DNA of 64,000 nt from Syngnathus acus (Eukaryota > Chordata > Actinopteri > Syngnathiformes > Syngnathidae), in NCBI RefSeq assembly GCF_901709675.1, contig NC_051089.1:7871476-7935475 (forward strand). Direction: 5' to 3'. The notes below the pieces were generated by a model. The model saw only the letters and a program-made list of their open reading frames with translations, was not told where the DNA came from and searched no databases. The translations under genes and the position numbers were made by a program. Shown here piece after piece: positions 39,159 through 51,800 of this stretch (positions are counted from its first letter, which is position 1; every line of letters starts with the position of its first letter).

Positions 39159-42100
39159 CCTGCTTGTCTAGTCCAGATGCCAGATCTGTTGAAGCTTTGA
39201 GTCATTTTTATATTGCAACATGGATACAAATGATACAATTTGAGCAGAAAATGTACCTTCTTTTGAGCTTTCCTGTCCTTGTCCTGTAGTTTTCTGTAAT
39301 TTTCTCCAATCACACCTGCGATAACTACCAAAACCAAACCAGTAAGCGATAAAGTGGTCGGAAATTAAGAGAAGTTGTGTCCGGAAAATTACAATCCACC
39401 CCAAATCTGACCCCTCTGGCTGTCTTGTATTTTGTTTTTCACCTATTTGTTGTCACTAGTTTAAGAAAGTAAGAAAGAAAGAAAAAAATATTTCCACGTA
39501 ACTCACACCAGTGCGCCAGTGCTGCGGTTCACCAAGTATGCCCGTGCCTTTTGAGATATACTGTTAGGTAAGTATGTGAGGGATGTTGTAAAAGCGTGGA
39601 CTTTACCCACCCAACATGACGGATAAACAAACAAAATCTCAGCGTCATAAAAAGGTACAAGGATCATCTTTATGGACTTGGACATACTCACGCCTTCTCT
39701 ATGACTCTTAAGAGTTTTTCATTAACTGAGCCAACGCCTTGTTTGGTGCACTCAACTGGAGATAATCGCGAGCAATGAATGGTAGAAGTTCCCATGTCAC
39801 TGCTAGGAAAAATAATGTTTATAAGACAGTGATGAGTGATCCGAGGGACAGCTAGGGTTTGATGTTTTGGAGTCGAAGTGCTCTTTTTTTTTTTTTTAGT
39901 GACTAGAACAAATCCAGGACTTGACATGACTCTATAAGGAGGCCAGTAAATTTGTTTTGCAGACGGACACAAGCCAGAGTAGTTTGAGCCGTTGTGGGTG
40001 TGAACACACATGACTCTGTTTGCCGCAGATGAAAATGGTTCCTCTGATTCCCTTTAAATGTGACAAACTCACATCTAGCATAGGCACATCTCTGTGTGGA
40101 AAGAGAAACAGCGATCCATACGTGACCCGAGATTAACATTGCTCTTTGCCGGTGCGGCAATAGACAAAATAAGTGAGGACTCTCATTAAATACACAATGA
40201 GCGGCAGGTTGGTGCTTTTAATATGTCAGCAGGCCTCATGTAGCGTATGTATTTGTATTATAAATTAACATCTTTATGTACGTCAGTGAATGGTATTAGT
40301 GTTTAATATAATTTTGCTCAGAAAAGATTGTTTCCTATGAGAGCAATTGTTTCCAAAAAATTTGGTTGAGGGATTATGTTCCACCTCCGAAGGGAAAAAC
40401 ATTCACCTTCTAGGTCAGGTCTCGTACGTGGTTGTTTCCACTGGGTGTCACTACAGAGCTGTGGCTCGGACTCCCGGCAAACCAGAACTTTCTACAGTCG
40501 AGTGTGATGAAGTAATATAACAAATCTAGCTGAAAGTGTTCATTTAAATTTCACTTTGGTGTTTCTTATCAGGTAATGTCAATTTAGCATCATCATATGT
40601 GATTAAATGTGTGAAGACGCGGACGCACACCTTAATGCTGCTGTGCACGTCTGTCGTTGCATACTGAAAAGAATGTCTCTGTCAGGTATGGACCCTCATT
40701 AGGATGTGCTGCTAGCGCATAATCAGCTGGCCATATGGTCGGCATGGAGGTACCCCAGACACGCACACACCTTCAGCTTGAAAGCAGTCACATAATCATT
40801 ACACGCAGTAAGTTTTTAGCTTTAACATGTAGTAGGAAGGTCATTTGAAAGTCAGTCAAAAATGTTAGTCATTAATGGACGCTGTCTCAAAATTTGTGTG
40901 TGCCACAATAGGGCCCTTCTTATTTCGCAGCCATAGGAGTCCTGCTCCCGTGCCAGTGAGTTCACGTCACAATGGTAATGTCACTGAGGGCACTGTCATA
41001 ACACAGCTGATGCCTCTCAGATTTACAAAAAGGTCAGAATAGCAACAAGGTAGCTGTGCCTGGCTTTGGTTTGAGCTGACTGAATTGTTCAGAGCCAAGC
41101 TATAATTAGGAGCCATATGGGCTGTATGTTAAGAATCACTGCTTACTGTTTACTCTTGAACAACCTTTTCATCTGACAAGGGAGTAGGCGCGTGAAGGAA
41201 ATCTTAAACTTAACTTATATGGATTTTTAAAAAATCCTCCAAAGGCTCCTCCTGGTCATTTTAACACCAAATAAGCGCTTACTGCAGGAGGCATTCACTG
41301 CTCCTGTTGATTTACAAGTAGAAGCTTTATATATGACATAAGCTGCCCTAAGCTAATGGTTTCAGAATCTTCTACATGGAAGAGCTTGAAATTCACACAA
41401 CTATGAGCCAAGAATGAGAGAGCGAGCTGCAATATGACAGGCAGGTGACAAGATATCGGCCCTGGAAAAGAAAAATGTCAGTCTATCCCGAACATTAAGT
41501 TAATGAAAGACTTCAAGTTGTTCAAATGCAATTGCATATATTTTTTTCCACCTGACCAAACATGATAACCAAATGCTAATGTTTAAAGTCAGTCAGGGCT
41601 CTGGAAATGTAATATATTTATTATTAAAAGCAGGCGTAAGCATAATTTCCATTCTGTCATTTGCAAAATTCATCAAGTCCCTCGGTGACTCTTTGTTCAC
41701 TTTGTAGCGGAATCACATTTGAATTTTGCACACAGTGACCATCTCTGTAATGGCATGGGGTTCATCCTTTTGCCTGCTCTTCCAATGACTCATTTCTTTT
41801 TGTCTTTCTCTGTCTTTGAGCGTGAAGCTTTTATTTGCTAAATGAAGTCTCTGCACCATCGCAATAGGTGTTCCCAGTTTTGTCACGCATTAATTTTACA
41901 TGTCGTGCTATTAGTCAGATATCACATAGGCAGATCGCAATTGCTTGTTGTCTTGTCTTGTTTGAATTCAGCTAAAGCCCAGTGTGGGAGAAATAATAAC
42001 TTGGTGTGTCCAACTGCTTTCAAAAAGAAGCCAAAAGTGCTTTGAAGCTTCTTATCAGGAACTCGGAGGCAGATTTGGGTTTATTGTTCACTCTTGGACA

Positions 42101-42499
42101 CTGTGATGCTTATCTGATCTTCTTAGTCTCCTAAATTGACCTGACGCTCATTTTTCCACAGCAGTTACACCTCTTTGCTAACGATGTTTTAGGGGTAATC
42201 TCTCTCTGAATTTCAGTTTTGATCCCACCTTAAGCAGAATAATCTGCCAAGCAGTATCTTGCTTTTCTATAGTTGACGTCGTGTTTGCGCCTTCCTCCTC
42301 TTTTGTTCCCCTACGCACAGTGCCTAAATTCAAAATCTCAGTTCTTGATCAGTGACTTGATAATAATCTTGAAAACGAGGGGTAAAAAATATGATCCTAT
42401 AACCTGTGAGACCATGACATGAAATGATATTCTAAGTTTAAATCGGCATAAAACTCGAAGACGGAGGCATCAGTGGTAAGATATGCGCAAAAGTAATAC

Positions 42500-42556
42500 C
42501 GTAAATTTCAGGCTATAAGCCGCACAGGACTATAAGCCGGACCAGCTAAAATTTGT
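42500..42556. mobile_element. MITE-like fragment (ATAAGCCGCAC family)
   Basis: The text accgtaaatttcaggctata followed by agccgcacaggactataagc resembles the end of a short inverted-repeat element widespread in fishes. Only one end is clear. Confidence 0.45.
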
Positions 42557-42605
42557 AATTTGATGTAATTTGATGCAAGCGATGCTAAACTTTATACTTG
42601 TCTTC

Positions 42606-42690
42606 AGAATCAGAAACAGTTTTATTGGCCAAGTTTGTGCATGCCAAGCAAGGAATTTGACTCCAGGGGATCTCAGCCTCTATACAACAT
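42606..42690 (-). mobile_element. LINE 3'-end remnant
   Basis: The text agaatcagaaacagttttat, tggccaagtttgtgcatgcc and aaggaatttgactccag looks like the reverse of a common fish LINE 3' end. Such copies are normally 5'-truncated. Confidence 0.5.
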
Positions 42691-43689
42691 TAATGGCCAA
42701 GGTATTGTAAAAACAAAAAAGGGAAAGTGGTGGTCCCGCAAAGTCGATTATTGTAAACCTGGGAAAAGGAAAACTATGAAAATGAGTAATCAGATGGAAA
42801 TGCATCTCTTATTCACCCTGGCTGAAAGTTCAATTTGAGTTTACACGCTTCTGGCTTCACACGGCCATGTTTTGCATGCACATCTGTGTTTGTTTGGGCA
42901 ACTGTATCAGACTGTCAAGATACAACATATTTACTTATTATTCTCTTTCAACATCACTGAAGGAGTCCCAATTTATTTGCCTCTCCATTTTCCACCAACA
43001 AAAATCCAGCACAACCGATTTGAATGGGGCTTTCCTTAAGCAAATGTGTCTACAGTGTTCGTGAACAGACTGAGAAAACATGAAGTCTTTAATCATGGAG
43101 TATCTGGTTGCTGCAGTATTCGAATAATGAAGCGCATGTGGAAACACATAGTAGGTGAGATTTGTGCTAGCATGAATTATTTGAGCACTACTCTGTATGC
43201 CATAATTCATTTTTGACCACTGGCAGTCACTTGATATTGCAGTTGCATTTGCAAACGATCTCCTCTGTCATAATGTTCCTCCCAGAAAAGCTCAATGAGG
43301 TGTCAGAGAATGATCTATTGAGTAGGGCACAGGTCTACCATACAAAGCTGACAGTCCTGCCAGACACAGCTGAGGGGTCGAGTTGTCCTGCCAAGCACTG
43401 TGTTATTAAAAGTTCACTTGCGCAGGTGATGTAACTTTAGCACAGCAGCATGTGATGCGACACACGTCTTGACCTCTTTTAATTTATGATCCAATTAGAG
43501 CTTAAAACGAAATTGAAAAGGTGTGGATACGCTTTTTGGATGTAAGTCTTTTTAATTCATTCATTAATTCAAATATTGCGTGATATGTCATTAAAGAGGG
43601 ATTCCCATCTGCGGCCCCAACTCGATGCCCCAGATTTTTCTTTAGTTTTCCTTGACCTCCTGTGGGTTAAGATCAGAATGTCATTAATA

Positions 43690-43764
43690 TTTGCCTGCTG
43701 TGGGCATGTAAAGCCGTTTGAGACGTTTCTGTGATTAAGGGCTGTATAAATAAATTGACTTCAC
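43690..43764 (+). mobile_element. LINE 3'-end remnant (second type)
   Basis: The text gtaaagccgtttgagacgtt, tctgtgattaagggctgtat and aaataaattgactt resembles a different teleost LINE 3' end. No coding remnant is visible upstream. Confidence 0.5.
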
Positions 43765-45283
43765 AGTAGCAACATGACACGTGACCACCATATTTGTGTT
43801 TGTATAATTTTCTAAACAAAAATACGGAGGGAGCATCAACACTAAATCACTAAATGCGAGGCAAGCAACCGCTTGTGGCGTTATCAGACAACAAAAACAT
43901 GAATCGATTTCAATTTCACTCTGCGACTTGTGGATAGCCTTTTTTTTAAAAATAGAATGAAAATGTGATACAATAAAAAGCAATCCCGTTCCTCTCCCCA
44001 AACAGCAATTCCATTATATTTTGAAATGCTGGAATGAGAACAGCCAAGTTTGTGGAAGAGCATTCGGTCAAGGTCGTTTATATTTTTGGTCGGTAGTGTC
44101 AAAAGTGCAATGTTCAGTTGAGTGTGGGGATCACACTGGCCTTTGTGTCTGTGTGATACACGGTTTATATACGTATTATATTTCTGTGGCTCAGGTATGC
44201 TGCTCAATTCACTGGCAGTCAGAAAAGAAGTGGAGCTATGAAAAGGAACCAGGTCAGTCGTGTCAGGGCTTGGCATAACCTTGTATGAAAGCATGACTAA
44301 CTTTGGATGAAGAGGAATGATCCCATTCTACTTGAATCCTCTTTTCCTGGGTGAATGTATGGTCATCCTTGAACATCCAGATATATAAATCATACATGCG
44401 TGTGCAAGAGGTTTACTTGGTCGTTTTGGGGTGGGATAGTAGGTGCTTTTGCAATAAGTAAGAAATAAATCATATGGCCACAGCTGTGCTTCCAGTTGTA
44501 TGACATATACTAGGTTAGTCATATGTCACCATAGAAAATACTTAAAGCCTTTCTTCTACTTTCATATTATCGTGGATCGAACAGTCTTGATTTTTTTAAC
44601 TGATAAAGATCTTGAGTTTGTCATCGGTTTTGGCCAGAAAAAAAGCATTTTGAGAGACAGTGAGAGAATATACACAAAAGAAATATGGGATATTCAGTCA
44701 TATTTTACTTAATGTTTAGATTTTGGATATTGAAAATAATTCACTCATTAGATCAGGAATAAAAGAGGGTCCCCACTTTTCCAATCCTGTTATTTAATAA
44801 AATGTCTGCGTCCCTCTCTTCTCTTCAGGGCATAGACTCAAGTTTAACCTTCTCAAAGTTAATTTAACTCCCTATTTCTTTCTCTGCGTACTCCCTCTGT
44901 TTTTACCCTTTTGAATCTTGTCCTCAGTCCACCCCAATTTTACCTTTTTCCCATCTTCTGGTCTGGTTCACTCGGCTGAGGAGCAGCTCTTATATTGTAG
45001 ACCTCGCTGACCTTAGGCCATCCAGTGACGACTGCAGTCCTGATTCTTACGAGGCAAGTGTAGAATCGGTTTGTCCATGTGTAGCTCATCTGAAAACAGC
45101 TCACCAGTAATGGGACGCTGTGATTTTCTTTGGAAAGTTATAGAATTAGATTTTAAAAATTGAACTACTTCCAGCGATTTTTAATAGTGTTGCCTTCTGG
45201 TTTTTGTTTCCTTCCTTGTTAAATCATTGTTGTAAAATAAATGTGAGTACATAGATGAATATGATTAACTATAAATCCAATCC

Positions 45284-45345
45284 AATACATCTTTATATAG
45301 CGCGTTCACAACAGCTGTTGCCATAACATAGCACCTTACAGAACA
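45284..45345. mobile_element. LINE/SINE 3'-end-like remnant
   Basis: The text ccaatccaatacatctttat, atagcgcgttcacaaca and agcaccttacagaaca resembles another short fish retroposon tail. The assignment is weak. Confidence 0.35.
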
Positions 45346-45715
45346 TATTCATGAATACGCATTAAATGAGCTAATTTGCTATTTAGTTTCCGTTGCAAAC
45401 AATATGCTCAGTAACTTATAGAAAGGATGTTCTGTTGAATGCAACAATTTGCAAGGAAAGCTAGTTTCAAGCTTGTGTTTAGTTCAGCTGACTCACTCTG
45501 GAAACAGCAGAGTTATTCGTGTGGTCTACTGGGGAGATTTAGGAGCGTTTGACTGAGATCAGATGAATGTCTGGCCTGTCAGGAATTCGGTCGAGTGCAA
45601 AAATGATCAAACGCGTTGGAAGCAGGGTTAGGTCCAGATTTCCCAAGCCGTGTCCATAACCTACTAAAATCTTTTTAGGAAGACTCAGGGAAAGCTTTTC
45701 AGTGTCTCTTTCATG

Positions 45716-46083
45716 TATATCAAAGTCAAAGTCAAAGTCAGCTTTATTGTCAATCCCTTCATATGTCAAGACACACAAAGAAACCGAAATTCCGTTTCCA
45801 CCATCCCACGGTGACGAGACATACAAGTAGGCGACACAAAACAAAAACAAGAATGCCCAAACCATAAATAACAAATAATAAATAAAATAAAATAAAATGA
45901 GCGATGAATAAATAACAGACCCATTAAATATGAGGGGCAAAACCGAGCCAGTGTGCATACAGCAAGAACAGGACGCTACGCTGAAAGGGGGAGCGAGTTC
46001 AGGATCCTAACAGCCTGGAGTACGAAGCTGTTGGAAAGTCTGGTAGTGCGGGAGCGCAGGCTCCTGTACCGCCTCCCAGAGGG
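45716..46083 (-). mobile_element. 5'-truncated LINE, ORF2 C-terminus and 3' end
   Basis: The minus strand encodes a decayed ORF2 ending (RRYRSLRSRTTRLSNSF, then ILNSLPLSA) at about 46080-45980. An untranslated part follows, with ggtttctttgtgtgtcttga, gattgacaataaagctgact and a (TTTGAC)n tail at 45719-45740. It is the same family as the element at 18650-19261 but with a different tail unit. It lies in the gene-poor interval. Confidence 0.7.
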
Positions 46084-48709
46084 CACGTATATACACGTGT
46101 GTGCGTGTATGTGTGTATGTATATGGAGGGAGAAAAAAATAAATAAATATATACGTGTACACACGCACACGTACGTATCTTAAATTGTTTGACAGGACTG
46201 CTGATGATTGACGGTTCATTAAAACAAAATACCTGGGGTCGACTATGCTCTTCATTTGTCTTGAGTTGTTACATTTTCATTGGTTCGGTGGGTCATCGAG
46301 AAATCGATTTACAAGTTACTGGCAACGGCAAGGGCCCATATAGATAACAAGTCTGGATTATAAATCATGCGACATTCACCAAGGCCATCGCTCCAAAATG
46401 GCATTTCAAAGGTGTCTTCTAAATATATTTGAAAATCGTCTAAGACGATAAAATCACATGGAGATAGCTGTAGTGCGTTGCTCTGCGGTAAATGGGAATT
46501 GCTATTGATTTCATCTTTGAAAAGGTGACAGCAACTGTTTGAACGTTTGTTTCTATAGTGGCTTCATTAGGCCTTCCGAGTAAATGTCATACTGCTTCAT
46601 TTGTTGACTATTCACAAAAGTCAACATAATAAGCAGCATGTGAAATGCTTTCACTTTCCAATTTTGTGAAAGCCTTTATCAATAGCTGCCTTTTCCCATT
46701 AGCCTACACAATGACTTTTTACTCATTGACTTGCCGTTTCGTCGATGAGTGTAAATTGCTTTCTGATCAACAGAACAAAATCAGAACATGATTGCAGTAC
46801 GCTTCCAAGGAGGTTAAGAAGGTTACTTAGCCAACTCATTGTGATCGTCTATGATGGTTTATCGACCCATGTTAGATTACACATTAAAATTTGATAAAAA
46901 AAAAAAAGAAAAACTCAAATGGAAGCCAGGACTGTTCATTCCCAGTGCTTGAAAGGAACAATGAGCGCAATGATGAGTAGTTGTTCATCAAGTATTTAAG
47001 AGGAATATTTTATTTGTGTGACAAAACTAATAGTTAACAAAAATAATTACCTTTGGATTTTGTTTGTTTATACTTAGAAATCTAATAATATACTGCTTGG
47101 ATTGTGTGAGATGTCCATTTTGTGCTGATTTTGACATGTTCAAAGATCATTTCAATTCTCTGTGTTCTCCTGCTTATCCTGTAAAATGTTTCTGGCTAGA
47201 AAGTCATAAAAAAAAAAAAAAAAAACGTCACTTTTATCTGTGTCCCTAATGTATCTCTGCAAACACTGCCAGAACTGTCCTTGTAGCCCACATAGTATGT
47301 AATCACATTGTATTGAAATGGAATGAAGACACGAGACACTGAAGAGGAAAGCTGAAGCCATCACAGTCCTCTGTTTTCAAGTACCGTGTTGACAATTTTT
47401 TAATGTGAGTGTTAAGCTTACATGTCTTGAAATATCTTGCCACTAATTAAGTCTTAACTTTTATGTTCCTTTCAGCTCAGTCGTAGGTGTTTTTGAATAG
47501 CAAAACTCTCAAAACAACAATCGTTCTTCAAGGATTCCAAGAATAATGACCTCACTAACTTTGTTTCAAGATGAACATAACATGAACATGCTTTATCAGA
47601 GAAGAACACAATACGTTAAAAAAAAATCGCTGGCGCTGATTGTCTGTTTGAACGTATCAATATAAAACATGTACACTTATGACAGAACGATGGCTGTGAA
47701 AACATACTTGTATGATTTTATTTTTCTGAAGAATATTTATATGTTTTTATGGATCACGTTGTGTTAAAACCTTTTTGTTATTGATTCTGGGAAAATGTTA
47801 GTTTGCCAACAATATGTCAATTAACTTTAGACATAACGATCCTTTGTAAAAAAATGTTTTCCTATTGCTTCTTGACACATACCACATCAACTGCATTTTG
47901 TTATCTTTTAAAAAACATGCCTGGCCATGCATTTACATACCCTAACAACTATTTCACATTCAGAGAGCATGTCACACTCTCATGATGTTCATTTTTAAAG
48001 TTGGTGTTCTGAGACTAAGCCATTTGAAGGTTTCATCCAGACAACTGCAAAGGGAGTGCGGTTCACATTAATCCCTTTGGGAGCCACCAGCACTCTGACT
48101 AATGGCTAATCTAAAGACTTTGCTGTGAGTAAACATCACGGCGACGACATCTTATCACCCCAAATTATACCCAAATCAAACAGAGACTTGGGGATTACCA
48201 TGGTTAGGTAAATAACTTCTACTTCAATCACCAGGAATCAGGCGTGAGACTATGTGAGGCATGCGTAAATCGAGGCAGATGTTGGGCAGATGATCAAAGA
48301 GACACTTGGACTCTCATTCAAATGACGCCTGCTCAATACTGACAATGTGCGCAACCTCCGTGGCGCGTAGCGGAGGGTCAATAACTTTTCATGGATTAGA
48401 AATTAACTCGACTCGATACGATGTGCATGCTTCTCTGCGGTGGAAGAGAGTGAGGGGTGAAAGACGAGGCGCTCGAGATCAGAGATGGACATCGGAGAGG
48501 CGGCGACAAAGGATGAAAGATTGAGAGAAAGTCATGCAAAGAGAGGAGTTTTGAAAGAGAGAGTGGAGGAGAGCAAGACAGCAAGAGAGTGACAGAGATC
48601 AATAGAGAGAAGTGGGCAGAGTGAGAGCAAGAGGAAGTGAGCGAGGCTGAGGAGATGAAAGGCTGTCTGCTGACTTGTTCCCTAACTGCAGAATTGAAAT
48701 TGATCTCCA

Positions 48710-48712
<3 letters not shown>

Positions 48713-48741
<29 letters not shown>

Positions 48742-48776
48742 CTGTGTGTGGGTGTGTGTGTGTGTGCAAGTGTGTG
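48713..48776. repeat. (TG)n microsatellite, interrupted
   Basis: A long TG run carries single C and G interruptions. It follows about 200 bp of purine-rich GA-type sequence (48470-48650). Confidence 0.9.
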
Positions 48777-48830
48777 GCCTGTCAGGATGCACAAGATTAA
48801 AGGGGACACAGATGTGTATTTTTGCCTAAA

Positions 48831-48832
<2 letters not shown>

Positions 48833-48867
<35 letters not shown>
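48833..48867. repeat. (GT)n microsatellite
   Basis: About 17 pure GT units, 57 bp after the previous array. Confidence 0.9.
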
Positions 48868-48871
<4 letters not shown>

Positions 48872-51800
48872 GTGTTCATGCAGCCGTAATAGAGAGGTAG
48901 CGGAGGTTGATTGAAGTAAAAACAGGCAGAGGACTGAACATCACGCACCAATACATTTCGGTCAGAGGCGCTTTTAATAAGGGTCAGATCATTCCGAATA
49001 GCCATTACTACTGGGTCACGTTCTCTTTGATTGAGTTTCATAAACTTGGACTGCAGGGTCAAACATTTTTTTAACTCCGACTGAATCTCCTTTCCTCTCG
49101 AGTGCAGGAAATTATGTGATGTGGGTCGCTCTCTGCATGTTGAAATCCACCCCAAAGAGCCGACTTGGCTTCAGCTGTGTATTGGTTGTGCGGGAAAAAA
49201 GCGTCTGGCAGTGTAATGAATCAACTGCAGTGTGGAAATAAAATAATGAAGCCCACATTACATACCGGGCAAGACGACAAAGGTAAAAGTAATTTAGGCA
49301 ACATGTTTTATGGTCCCTGTTTTCGCATCCAGTGCAAGTGTATCGCAAAGTGTAGTCTAGCTCAATGCATGGATTTTTGTTGTTGTCGTTTTCGTAGCAG
49401 GGCACAGTTAGAAATGGATGTTTGCGCCGTTGTGAGCCATTGCCGACTTGACTCCCAGTGTTCCTTATTTACTTTGAATTTATTATCATAAGGATTTGCA
49501 ACATTGCAACTCTGTGTCAACCTCATCTTTCAATAAATGTGCCAGTTTTTACAACAATCTACAAAAATTGGGCCCTTTAAGTCAAATCGGCAACTTTGAA
49601 ATGCTAAATTAGAAGTTAAAAGCTAGAAACTGTTTTCAGAGCATTATCGCACGTATCAGCATTCTTGATGACCTCGGGAGCATCACTCACTGAAACAAAT
49701 TTCAAAAACACCTCTTTTCAAATAGTTCCTCAAAAATTCTTTTAAATATGAATAGGTCTTTGCCAGCTCATAATTCACTTTCCTGCTGTGTGTGAGTGGA
49801 ATCATTACAAATTTGGCATGATTCATATAACACCTACTTACTCGCACCCACTGGCATCCAGTTGTCCAGTTGTCCACGCGTGGTCTCTATATGGTTATTT
49901 TGACGTCATCTTATCATGCACTCTATTGCTTCTCATCTATGGAAATCAACTCAATCTTTATGCCATTGTACGTTCATATGTCCAAACGCTGTTACTGTAT
50001 GAAAAACATGGCAGTGGAAACAACAACCAATTTCATGATTGCAATTCATCAGAAAGATGGAGTGGTTTTTTTTGTCAGCTGGTTTATGAACAATTAGGGA
50101 GAACATGGTGGCATGATTGAGATAGAAATGCAAATTTCAAGGCTTTTAACGGGATATTGAATAGTCACATTTCTGTGCCTGAAAGTAGAGGACAATGCGT
50201 GTTGTTAGGGAACCTGTCTGATACTCCTTTGACGTCTGTCTTTCTTGGCCCCCAAATTGCCATGTTGTCAAGTTCCCATCTCAAGGTTTGCTATTCCTTC
50301 ATTGTTGTCTCCCATCTTCTTCAAGAAAAGTGGAACTTATTCTCATTCAGCTCAGCCATTGCAGTGCAATCACGTCGAATATGCAATTAACAGGGAAAGT
50401 CTTCAGTCAATAGCACGTCGTGTGTGCTCATATGCCTCGCGCGACCCTCGGCTCTTTGCCTCAAACAATCCGCCCTCCTCTCCTCCGCCGCCACTCCTTT
50501 TCCATTCATTTCCCCCAACATCCTCTTCTCCTTCATCAAGCACATCCTCGACGCTTCTCCTCCACGTTAAAAGCCGCATCTTCGTGTGAAAGATGCCTCC
50601 TTATACTGACAACAATTTCTCTTTCAGCTCCATCTTGCCATCAGCACTTAGCATCAACATTAGCATACATACTCACGCGCTCTCCACTTCATCTTTCCTC
50701 ATTATCCCTCCAGGGCTTCTGCTGACCGAGCACCTCCACCTTGTAAGCGCTTGACTCTGCTTACCTTTGTATAGCATCCTAATTCACTGTTTACCATTTG
50801 CCTTACCTGTTTGAGCACTTCTTTTCCAAATGCAGCATTTGAGAACATCACTTTTCAAAAAGAAGTGCAGCCGGTTCCCTTTTGAGGATTGACACCAGAG
50901 AGCTCAGGGAGCAAACGCTGTAGTTGAAACATGTATTCCTCTCTTAAACTTCTTTTTAAAGGCTTTATTCTTCACCTCACCTGATTCCCACGCTTGTCTG
51001 TGACATCTTTTTTAAATCAGAGCCTCATCTGGGACATTATTCTTGACATGTTGCAATGCACTCTACTGTCCTTTTATACATCTAAATTTTCCATTAACCT
51101 TATAGCTTCTTTTATAAGTGAACCTTCCAGTGGCGGTTCTAGGCCAATTTTACTAAGGGGGTTGGGTAGCTATTATAGGCCTATGTATAAAAAAAAGCTT
51201 TTTCATAGTCATACTTATAAATATTTCTTGGAATTAATCCATCATACAGTGTATAAATAAAAGGTGTACCAGATGTAAGGCCAAAGTCTCAAGTAAATAT
51301 TTTGTTTTTGTTCAGTCATTTTCACAGTTAAGTAATCTAGAGAGTGTGAGCATGCCCCACAATGGGGTAAAACGTTTCACTACATGGGGTTGGATGTCAC
51401 ATTGGATATAGCAACAAAGTGGACCAAATTATTGCTGTTCCTCCCCCCCCCCTTTTTTTTTTTTTTTTTTGTAAACTACATGAGGGTGAACATTGGAGTT
51501 AGCCAAAGAAAATATTGAGCTAAAAAGATTAATTGAACAAAGCTACTAAACATACGTCAACATAAGATATGATGCCGGTTTTACCTCCCTTATTTTTTTT
51601 TTTTTTGCAAAAAATGCTAATATTTAATTTATTGTATTGATGAAATTGAAATGTAATACATTTTGGAAGTAAGATGAACATTCCCATACACGATACACAC
51701 AAAATCCACGTCTCATATTTACCAAGCTAATCTCGAGCCATCAAATATTAGAGTCTTGGCACCAATAAAACCAAATGGAAGCCAAACCTACAGGGCAAGA

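Noticed and set aside
45539-45958. 139-residue minus-strand frame with a membrane-like segment
   Set aside because: It overlaps the 3' untranslated end of the LINE copy at 45.7-46.1 kb.
48396-48809. 137-residue minus-strand open frame
   Set aside because: Its content is TG-repeat and GA-rich low complexity (runs of HT and SL), not a protein.
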